Below the pieces are notes generated by a model, which worked only from the letters and a program-made list of their open reading frames with translations, ran no database searches and had not been told where the DNA came from. Positions 55,663-64,000 of a DNA stretch of 64,000 nt are shown piece after piece. Each line of letters begins with the position of its first letter. Within the stretch, counting starts at the first letter, position 1. The stretch is from contig JAKMXF010000088.1 of NCBI GenBank assembly GCA_024704765.1, forward strand, positions 801,029 to 865,028. Direction: 5' to 3'. Position numbers and translations under genes: made by a program. This DNA is from Oopsacas minuta. Lineage: Eukaryota > Porifera > Hexactinellida > Lyssacinosida > Leucopsacidae.

Positions 55663-56580
55663 ATGAAAGTACGGAGGTCTGATGTACTCAAATACACACT
55701 AGCCTCGCTACTGATTGGAATATACGGGCTGGGATTTCTGCTCGGAATTACTCTCGTCTCTCTGTCCTCATGGCAATACGCTGGTTATGCTAACAACCCT
55801 AATTTCTACGTAACTGTTTACGGACCTGACATACAGTTAGTACTAATCCTGCTGCTTACTAGTGGAGTACTGCTGACAGTTATTTCAGTGCTCGGGATTC
55901 TAACGGGCGTTCTTTTCCTATTCGTACAACCAAGAAGAGGCAAACTACTACTGACTCTACTAGCCACTAGCCTAGTGCTGTGCCTTACTATGGAGGTTAT
56001 AGCTGTTACTGTACAGGTTGAGCAGTGGGAGGAACAATCTGTAGTGCTTGCAGGTATACTGGAGACTATGACTAAGAGCTCTAACTTCGCTACAAATGAT
56101 TGGGTGAGTTTACTTATACAAATATTACATGTTTTATTTAGTCAATAATCTTACAAATGTATTCAGTTTGGAGATCAGCTGACTTGGTTCCAGGACACGT
56201 TTGGGTGTTGTGGCTATATTAATGGAGCTGATTATTTCAATGGAACAGCTGCTATATACGCTAGAGAGCTCGCTTTTAACAAATCAATAACCCCTCTACC
56301 CTCTTTATCAACTTGGCGGCCTCGTAGTTGTTGTGACGATTTCACTGTCCGATTCTACGAGTGTACAGAGTTTGTAGCTTCTTATAATGGGAGGGATATT
56401 ATCCCAGAGGAGGGATGCGGAACTTTATGGTACAATTATCTTGCCAATGTCCAGTGGGCTTTGGTAGGCGTATCTGTATCAGCTGGGATATATCAGATAG
56501 TTGCTGCACAGATTCCTATCTGGGTGATATTAGCTCAGCTGTACTATTCTATGAAAGAGAAAAATTTTGAGAAAGAATAG
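55663..56580 (+). CDS. Tetraspanin (copy 2)
   Basis: Two exons (55663-56103, 56167-56580), 284 residues. Four hydrophobic segments start with YTLASLLIGIYGLGFLLGIT. The large extracellular loop has FGCCGYINGADYF (CCG motif), RSCCDDF and EEGCGTLW, six cysteines in all. It lies only about 90 bp downstream of copy 1, so the pair probably arose by tandem duplication, although sequence identity is low. Two N-x-T/S sites in the loop suggest glycosylation. Confidence 0.88.
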
Positions 56581-56715
56581 ACAATCAATTACTTATCAAT
56601 TTATTTATTTTCTATTTTCTAATCTTTTCGCTTATTTACTTTTATTTTATTATTTATTATTAAACCTTTTAATATTTATTAATTTAATTATTCGCTTAAT
56701 TAGTTTTGTAAATAA

Positions 56716-59075
56716 ATGGCGACTGAATCGCCCGATCAAGAGATTCCTATAATGCCACGTCGTAGCTCTTTGCCTGATTCAGAAATTCAGAATTCTCCAG
56801 AGACTGTTTCTGATAACAATAGATTAGATGTACGATTAAATTCTGCTACAATTACTCGTCCTGAAAAACCTACATTATCAATTCCCAGTAAGTCATAGCT
56901 GTTTTGTTAATACAATGATTTGTATCTTTTGATGAATTGTGTAGGAAAAAGATTTTGGTCATTTCGTAGACCAGCAACTCTTCGACCAGAATTTAACCCC
57001 AAGACCCTAGCGGACTTCCGAGTGACGGATTGGGACCCTACAAGCCTTCTAATGGAACTCTACAAAACTCAGAACTCTCACTTCCATAGGCCTCGCCTTA
57101 GAAAGGAAGGAATGCTCGAAACGCTCAATCTCGGACAGACCCGTCCCGGATTCTTCCGTCGCTACAAAACCAAATATTTGTTCGTATGCGACAGTACTCT
57201 TACTTGCTTCCAAGCTCAGCCAGTCAATGTCAACTATTCTAAGCCTAAGATTAAGGTTATTAATAGTTATTCCTCAAATTAGCTAACAAATAAATTCGAT
57301 TTTGCTTAGGTTTTACTGCCAGCTAAAGACTCAGAGGCAGATACTGGGGCCGGTGAGACTGAAAACGATCCCTCAAATGATTTGATGAATAGTGTCAGGT
57401 GGCAGGAAGGCAGTTCTGTAGTTAAGGTGAGTTTAAGTTTTAGCACCTAACATATGTTATTTATATTATTATTTCATGATTAGGTAAGGGATAGACAGTC
57501 TAACAAATGGTTTACTTGTCGTGCTACTAGTGACGAAGAAGCTGGAGAGTGGTTCGACACTATTCGACAAGAAATATATAATCCTAGTTTTGTCAAAAAC
57601 CAAATGACTCTCCACTTCGAGACTCATCCAGAAGAGATGGCAGATCTAGTAATGATTGTAGGATCAAGCTCAGTCCGTGCAGGTTTACCATTTAATTAAT
57701 TAATTCTCCTCCGAATAAGTTTAATAATTTGCTTTAGGATTCTCACAACATCAAGAGGGTGGTCCTCTGATTTATTTCCCCTCTGTTGTCTTACACACGG
57801 AAGAGGCTGAGGTCAGTAATGAATTTTCTTGGGGGTTTGAGGCCGTACATCCGTCTGCTCGCAATAAAGCCAGATCTCTCCTCAAAGAGGGTTTTCGCTA
57901 CTCACAGGATCTGCAGCAGAACGTATTCAGACCTCTTCACCTCAGCTCCTTGCTATACTATGTGCTGTGTGACTTAATGAGGCTTAGAGATATGCACAGA
58001 ATAAGGTTATAACACTATATGCTGTGTACTATACTATTATGCTATGTAATTGTATTAGATTATTGTTATCACTGCCTCATGTATGGAAGGGTTACACAGA
58101 AGATGTATGTCACGTTATCCTGGGAGAACTTAACTTGGGAGCTCTAGCACTTGTGCCCGGCAATATTCTATCTCTCTACCACGATTCTACATCTTTAACA
58201 GGTAACCAAATCTCTAGCTAGTTAGACGTATTTATACTACATTCCTCCTGTAGCGCTGGTTGTTAGGCTGGGTGGAGGAATGGAGATAATCCCGATTGTA
58301 GACGGAGTTGTGCTCGAATCAGCGGCTCAGAGGAACCCAGAATTAGGAGGCCATCTGATAGACACAATGCTAAGAGATTTGCTAGCTAAACTCAATATAC
58401 GGACCTCTTCTACTGTCGAATCGTTCTTGTGGCGTTTAGTAAAGGAGAGATATGCCTTTGTATCCCTGGATCCAGAACAGGACCTTATCAGAGCTGAGCA
58501 AGAGCCTGAAAGGTTTGTGCTGTGTTTATTTTGATGGTATTTCTTATTGTTTTGTTTATAGTTTGGAAAGATTCGTCGATTTATCAGAGTTTAATCCTCC
58601 AAATAATTTACACAGCAAATTCTGCTTGGTTGCGGAGCGTTTCCAGTGCGCTGAAGCACTCTTCAACCCCGGACTATGTGGCAAAGATTTCCCTTCTGTC
58701 CCGCAGTACATTGCACAAGTCCTGGACAGAGTAGACATAGATCTGAGAAGAGATCTTGCCAAGAGGATATTGTTAGTAGGAGGAACATCTCTGCTACCCC
58801 AGCTCCCGGAGAGACTGCACAAAGAAGTATCACTTATACTCTCACAACAGGGGTAATAAGTATTAATATACTTATCATTGATTTAGTTATTAAATATATT
58901 TATTTTTAGAGAACGGCGAGGCTTCCAGTTAAGTATCAACACCATGACAGACAGAGAGCACGCAGCATACCTCGGAGGTTGTCAGCTGCTCCGAGATGAA
59001 ACCTACGAACCAATTCTGAGCAAAGAATGGATTCATCTGTCAGAATGGCAGAGGGACCAGGAAATACACGTTTGA
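56716..59075 (+). CDS. PH domain fused to an actin-related protein (ACTR10/Arp11-like)
   Basis: Nine exons (56716-56887, 56945-57255, 57310-57426, 57484-57682, 57738-58005, 58059-58201, 58254-58512, 58562-58852, 58910-59075), all in consistent phase, 641 residues. After a disordered start, residues about 60-285 form a PH-like domain (RKRFWSFRRP; KEGMLETLNLGQ; RRYKTKYLFVCDSTLTCFQ; WFTCRATSDEEAGEWFDTIRQE). An actin fold follows: MIVGSSSVRAGFS, YFPSVVLHTEE, LVVRLGGGMEIIPIVDG, ELGGHLIDTMLRDLL, CAEALFNP, RILLVGGTSLLPQLPERL and AAYLGGCQLL. The phosphate-binding Asp residues seem replaced (RLGGG for D-x-GxG), so nucleotide binding may be lost. Order and motifs fit ACTR10, the dynactin pointed-end Arp11, best. 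A PH domain is not part of any Arp I know. Confidence 0.75.
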
Positions 59076-59214
59076 TATTCAAATACGTTTATGTTTTATG
59101 TAGTGTAAATAGATAACAATTTTAGTAACACAAGTCGTATGTATTATTTTATTGATATAAATAGAAAACAAAGAATAAATAGTTTTTGAGTAAAATCTAA
59201 GTAATTATTGGTTT

Positions 59215-60119
59215 CTACTCCTTTTCGGATTTGGGGCCGGAGCAATGAACTAGTCCGATCAGGGAGAAGGAGATTATGAGCACCACACCCTCGATTAGGG
59301 CGGCGGAAATTGATATTCCGATATAGGTCCAAGAGTACCGACTGTAGGAAGCCAGGAAACTATCATCACATCCGACCAAATAGTAGGAACTATGACCTGC
59401 ACTGCAAGTCTCATTACCAACCAGATTTCCGCAACAACTCATGGGCCTCCAACTAGAGTCGCCTAGCCTCACAGCCATAGTACTCGTGTTATAAGCACTA
59501 CCATCCGTCCATCCGCAGCATTCGTTATCGTTTTGCCATTGGAAGAAGAACTCTATTCTCTAAATAAGCATAGTAAATAAATGAATATATCAAATAGATA
59601 TAATGACTGTAACTCACAGACATATTCAGGTACATGTCAGAAATAAGAAGAGAATTGAATTCTGCTTCAATAGTAGCATTGACATCATCCTTAATAGCAA
59701 AGAATTGCGAGAAATCGAGACTTACTGCAATCACTTCCAGAGTATACAAGGCGAATATGATAGCAGCGTAGAGCAGGAGGAGAGCAGCTAAATAAGAAAT
59801 AAATAAGAAATATATAATAATGTTTATTAGTAATATGTTTACCTGCTAAGCATCTGAGACGGTTAATAAGGGAAAACACTCCAGCGAGGATACCAAGGAT
59901 GGAGAGGAGTATCAGAGCAGCACCAGAAGCCATGAAGAAGATGAGCACTTCGTAAATGTCACGTCCATAGATAACTTCGTATAGACCTGGGGTTCTAACG
60001 TACTGGGCAAACGCCGCAGCTCCAAGGGACATCAGGACAGCTCCTACTGCGAATCCTAGCGCGTTGAGCACGATGAGCAGAATGCTCAGAAAATATCTCA
60101 GGGTATCATTCAAACCCAT
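59215..60119 (-). CDS. Tetraspanin (copy 3)
   Basis: Three exons (60119-59843, 59787-59618, 59559-59215), 263 residues, with the same exon phases as copy 1 (phase 1, then 0). Membrane segments: FLSILLIVLNALGFAVGAVL, VLIFFMASGAALILLSILGI, LLLLYAAIIFALYTLEVIAV and ISISAALIEGVVLIISFSLI. The large loop has NECCGWTDG (CCG), MSCCGN, ETCS and GCDD. It converges with the PH-Arp gene. Similar in layout to copies 1 and 2, so a local tetraspanin cluster. Confidence 0.88.
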
Positions 60120-61200
60120 CGTAAGTTAGAATCAGAAATGAGAATTAGGAAAGGAAAGTTTATGCATATTGTATACTGTATTCGCATTAAATAAACACAG
60201 AATCTTCATGTGTGGTATATCGCCCTGAACATTTGTAAATGTAAGTTCACATTCCATAAAGTGTTAGGGAATGAGTGAAGTCAGCTTCTAGAATATTCTA
60301 AATATAAATGAGAATCATAATTCTGTTAAAGAGATTAATGAGGTGCGATTTTCATGTGTTACAAAATTTTCAATTATCGAATGCTTTCACATAGAAATTG
60401 TATAACAGTCAACTGCGCTTATTCAGGAAACAAGTTAAAGGCATTATTATTCAATAGTAGAAATTGAGAGAACTAATATAGGACGAAAGGACAATGATGC
60501 TTAGAACTAACTAGCATCAGCGCCGAACCTTTGAAAGATCTTATAATTATAAGAAAATGTTCATTAAATTTTGAAATATTCTCAGAATTAGAAAGAGAAG
60601 TTCATATTTCATTTCTCAATACAGCCGATCTGTGTTTTCAAGTTTGTTGGAAGAACTTTGTGGACAAAAGTATGCGATATACCCTGATGATATACCTCCC
60701 CGCTACAATCATACTAAGATATCGTAAGAAGATATATTATGTAATTTCGTAATAATTATTACAAGGATAAATATTGCAAATAATTGCATAAATATATGAA
60801 TAACTCTATACTAGTCGCTCAGGTCGGCAGCTTAGTACCTTGGTTGTAAGTGGACACGCATGGCACGCATCGCAATTGCCACGAACAGTCTCAAACTAAA
60901 GAGGAAGAATATGAGAGAAAAGGAAAAGAGAAGAGAAAATTTGAATATTATGTTCAATTCTGATGGTATAAATACTTGTTGGTGAATTGCAGGTGTCACA
61001 ACATGTTTAGTAATAAATCATAGTATTCCGTAGTTTCCACGTGCAACAACTGAAATGTTTGTAACGCTTGGAACACCTACAACACCTGCAACACCTACAA
61101 CACCTGCAATACTAGTAACAACTGCACCGCCTGCAACAACTACACTAGTGAAAAGAGTATAAATAGGAGCAATAGTTTCATCTGTAATATCTCTTCTACT
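60120..61200. other. Gene-free DNA before the repeat zone
   Basis: About 1.1 kb of AT-rich DNA. The short frame at 60531-60752 has no family likeness. It contains a small 9-bp tandem repeat at 61071-61110 (ACACCTGCA/ACACCTACA units). Confidence 0.55.
61071..61110. repeat. 9-bp minisatellite
   Basis: Four to five units of AACACCTRC, followed by diverged ACAACTGCAC copies. Confidence 0.75.
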
Positions 61201-61296
61201 TCTCTCTAAGATGTCTCATCTCTTCACTCTCTTTCTACCTCCACGCTCGTATTCTCTCTATCCATTACAGTGCTACAGTCATACTCTCTATTCTAC

Positions 61297-61640
61297 ACTC
61301 ATCTCTGCCCAATTTGCTGACAGAATTCTCTCAATTCGTCACTCACCTCTGCTCAATTTCCTACAGAATTCTCTCAATTCTTCACTCACCTCTACACAAT
61401 TTTCTAACACCATTCTGTCAGTTCTTCCCTCACTCTGCTCAATTTTCTAACAGAAGTCTCTCATTTCTTCCCTCACCTCTGCTCAATATTTAACAGAATT
61501 CTCTCATTTCTTCGCTCACCTCTGCTCAATTTTCGAACAGAATTCTCTCATTTCTTCCCTCACCCCTGCTCAATTTTCGTACAGAATTCTCTCATTTCTT
61601 CCCTCACCTCTGCTCAATTTTTTAACAGAATTCTCTCGAT
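61297..61640. repeat. 44-bp pyrimidine-rich tandem repeat
   Basis: About eight diverged copies of a 44-bp unit containing CTGCTCAATTTTC and ACAGAATTCTCTCATTTC. The last four copies are the most alike. One strand is almost all pyrimidine apart from the ACAGAA block. Confidence 0.88.
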
Positions 61641-61929
61641 AGGTCAATCACCTCCGACTTTCCAATATAAATTCCTATCTAACTGAAATTAGAAACATTG
61701 GAGATGCTAAAGGAGTGATTGGAAATACAATTATTGTGTATGTTAATTGATTCTTAGAATTATAAAGAGCTTAGAATTATGATTTGAACATTTGAAATAT
61801 TATGGAGCTTATAATGGATAGGATAGTGGAATAGTTATACAACAAAACAATCATCAAATAGATTAAACAAGTGATACAGTCAATGCAGGTTATAAGAACA
61901 TCGTCAAGAACTGGACATAGTGTTCATAT

Positions 61930-62190
61930 ATCCGGCATATCATATACAAGAACATGCTCTTATAACCAGCATGTCATATATGAACAAATTCATATACCAG
62001 CATATCTTACAAGGACATATTCTTATAACTAGCATGTCTTATATAATAACATGCTCTCAATAATCAGCATTTCTTATATAAGAACAAGTTCTTAAAACCA
62101 ACATGTCTTAAATAAGAACATATTCTTAGAATCAGGATGTCTTATAGCCAAACATGTTCTTATAACCAGCATGTCATATATAAGAACACC
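61930..62190. repeat. 30-35-bp tandem repeat with internal palindrome
   Basis: Seven units spaced 30-35 bp apart carry AAGAACATGTTCTTATAA and CCAGCATGTC. The AAGAACA/TGTTCTT part is self-complementary, so each unit can form a small hairpin. Confidence 0.8.
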
Positions 62191-62199
62191 AACGATGGG

Positions 62200-62527
62200 T
62201 AATGTTTGCTGATGTTATGATAGTGAAGGCAAAATGGATAGGAGTGAACGATTTTGATGTGATTGTAGAAGAATAGAAGAATCTGAGGGGTGTGAGTGGA
62301 TGAGTGTATTCACGCCGAGAGACTAAAGGGATAGCAGTGAAGGATGGATTTTTTTTGATTCAAAGCTGGGTTATGGAGTGTCTTCCTAGTATTAGAGATA
62401 AATAGATAATGGATAATGTGTATGAATGTTGAATTATTGTTGCAGATAATGGATAATGTATGCTGATGTTGTTAGAGTGAAGGCCCTGATGGATACTGTA
62501 ACCAAATGCATGGCAGTGAAGTTTTGA
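62200..62527. repeat. Degenerate edge of the satellite array
   Basis: Scrambled, diverged pieces of the 312-bp unit (GATTCAAAGCTGGGTTATGGAGTGTCTTC, GATAGCAGTGAAGGAT, AATGGATAATGT) before the regular array begins. Confidence 0.75.
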
Positions 62528-64000
62528 TGTGATTGTAGAAGAATCTGGATAGCAGTGAAGGATTGATGCGTTTTGATTCAAAGCTAGGTTATGGAGTGTC
62601 TTCTGCGTATTATAGAAGTAACCAAATGATTCAAATGGATAGCAGTGAAGGATTTTGATTTGATTGTACTATTTTTGGATCTGTATAAAGCTGTGGGTGG
62701 ATGAGAGTATATAGAACTGGCTAAGAAGATGTTAAGATGTTAGACTATGGGCTTTGCCATGATTATCTAGCCTCGGTTTGCTCAAGGGGGGGAAACAGTG
62801 TATTTGAGTAGACTTTGTGGATAGCAGTGAAGGATTTTGATGTGATTGTAGAAGAATCTGGATAGCAGTGAAGGATTGATGCGTTTTGATTCAAAGCTAG
62901 GTTATGGAGTGTCTTCTGCGTATTATAGAAGTAACCAAATGATTCAAATGGATAGCAGTGAAGGATTTTGATTTGATTGTACTATTTTTGGATCTGTATA
63001 AAGCTGTGGGTGGATGAGAGTATATAGAACTGGCTAAGAAGATGTTAAGATGTTAGACTATGGGCTTTGCCATGATTATCTAGCCTCGGTTTGCTCAAGG
63101 GGGGAAACAGTGTATTTGAGTAGACTTTGTGGATAGCAGTGAAGGATTTTGATGTGATTGTAGAAGAATCTGGATAGCAGTGAAGGATTGATGCGTTTTG
63201 ATTCAAAGCTAGGTTATGGAGTGTCTTCTGCGTATTATAGAAGTAACCAAATGATTCAAATGGATAGCAGTGAAGGATTTTGATTTGATTGTACTATTTT
63301 TGGATCTGTATAAAGCTGTGGGTGGATGAGAGTATATAGAACTGGCTAAGAAGATGTTAAGATGTTAGACTATGGGCTTTGCCATGATTATCTAGCCTCG
63401 GTTTGCTCAAGGGGGGAAACAGTGTATTTGAGTAGACTTTGTGGATAGCAGTGAAGGATTTTGATGTGATTGTAGAAGAATCTGGATAGCAGTGAAGGAT
63501 TGATGCGTTTTGATTCAAAGCTAGGTTATGGAGTGTCTTCTGCGTATTATAGAAGTAACCAAATGATTCAAATGGATAGCAGTGAAGGATTTTGATTTGA
63601 TTGTACTATTTTTGGATCTGTATAAAGCTGTGGGTGGATGAGAGTATATAGAACTGGCTAAGAAGATGTTAAGATGTTAGACTATGGGCTTTGCCATGAT
63701 TATCTAGCCTCGGTTTGCTCAAGGGGGGGAAACAGTGTATTTGAGTAGACTTTGTGGATAGCAGTGAAGGATTTTGATGTGATTGTAGAAGAATCTGGAT
63801 AGCAGTGAAGGATTGATGCGTTTTGATTCAAAGCTAGGTTATGGAGTGTCTTCTGCGTATTATAGAAGTAACCAAATGATTCAAATGGATAGCAGTGAAG
63901 GATTTTGATTTGATTGTACTATTTTTGGATCTGTATAAAGCTGTGGGTGGATGAGAGTATATAGAACTGGCTAAGAAGATGTTAAGATGTTAGACTATGG
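62528..64000. repeat. 312/313-bp satellite array, runs off window
   Basis: At least four and a half head-to-tail copies, nearly identical by eye. The word AGCAGTGAAGGATTTTGATTTG starts at 62641, 62954, 63266, 63578 and 63891, giving periods of 313, 312, 312 and 313. The extra base is a G-run of seven instead of six. Each unit itself contains the word GATAGCAGTGAAGGAT three times. No coding potential. It continues beyond the right edge. Confidence 0.95.

Noticed and set aside
60531-60752. 73-residue open frame
   Set aside because: No start context, domain or paralogue; its codon composition looks like the surrounding noncoding DNA.
62360-62581. Open frame in the satellite edge
   Set aside because: It lies in repetitive DNA and has no protein likeness.
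61297-64000. CRISPR-like repeat arrays
   Set aside because: The units are contiguous tandem repeats without unique spacers, in a eukaryotic context.

Overview
This window looks like compact animal genomic DNA, most likely from a sponge. It is AT-rich by eye. The genes are closely packed and use GT-AG introns of about 45-65 nt. The families are metazoan: discoidin-domain-receptor (DDR) kinases, CASKIN, large-Maf bZIP proteins, tetraspanins, a G12/13 alpha subunit, LAMTOR1, MORC and an SRCR array. The sponge assignment is inference from gene content and gene density; the species cannot be fixed. Exon limits were read by hand from splice sites, phase and family similarity.

Layout. 1-2351 (-): a secreted SRCR-repeat protein that runs off the left edge. 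2744-8589 (-): canonical FKBP12 beside three long, divergent proteins whose FKBP fold is interrupted by large inserts. 9065-9774 (+): a Rac GTPase. 10019-10782 (-): LAMTOR1. 10956-16276 (-): a CASKIN-like scaffold. 17052-18568 (-): an INPP5K-like phosphoinositide 5-phosphatase with a SKICH domain. 18.7-33.3 kb (+): a tandem array of DDR-like receptors, made of one tail-only remnant and five receptors that alternate kinase-less, kinase, kinase-less, kinase, kinase-less. 33468-36149 (-): phosphoserine phosphatase and an OB-fold protein. 37.9-45.3 kb: four intronless large-Maf-like bZIP genes. 45.8-49.5 kb: riboflavin kinase (+), then on the minus strand TXNL4A/Dim1, UBL5, an NDUFA11-like subunit and a sulfatase. 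49710-54502 (-): a G-alpha 12/13 gene and a MORC ATPase with a CW zinc finger. 54.7-60.1 kb: three tetraspanins around a PH-domain plus actin-related-protein fusion. 60.1-64.0 kb: gene-free DNA grading from minisatellites into a 312/313-bp satellite that runs off the right edge.

The most interesting part is the DDR array. Every kinase-less tail, including the remnant, carries a YxxM motif of the PI3-kinase SH2-binding type. I see none in the non-kinase cytoplasmic parts of the two kinase-bearing receptors. One kinase-less/kinase pair has an almost identical ectodomain, introns included, joined to different transmembrane and tail regions; other single exons are homogenised between otherwise diverged neighbours. 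This suggests a local system in which kinase-bearing and substrate-type receptors share ligand specificity, kept alike by exon-scale gene conversion. Other notable items are the split-FKBP family, a candidate 24-nt intron, the PH-Arp fusion, the Maf cluster with matching TATA boxes, and three families of short inverted-repeat elements.
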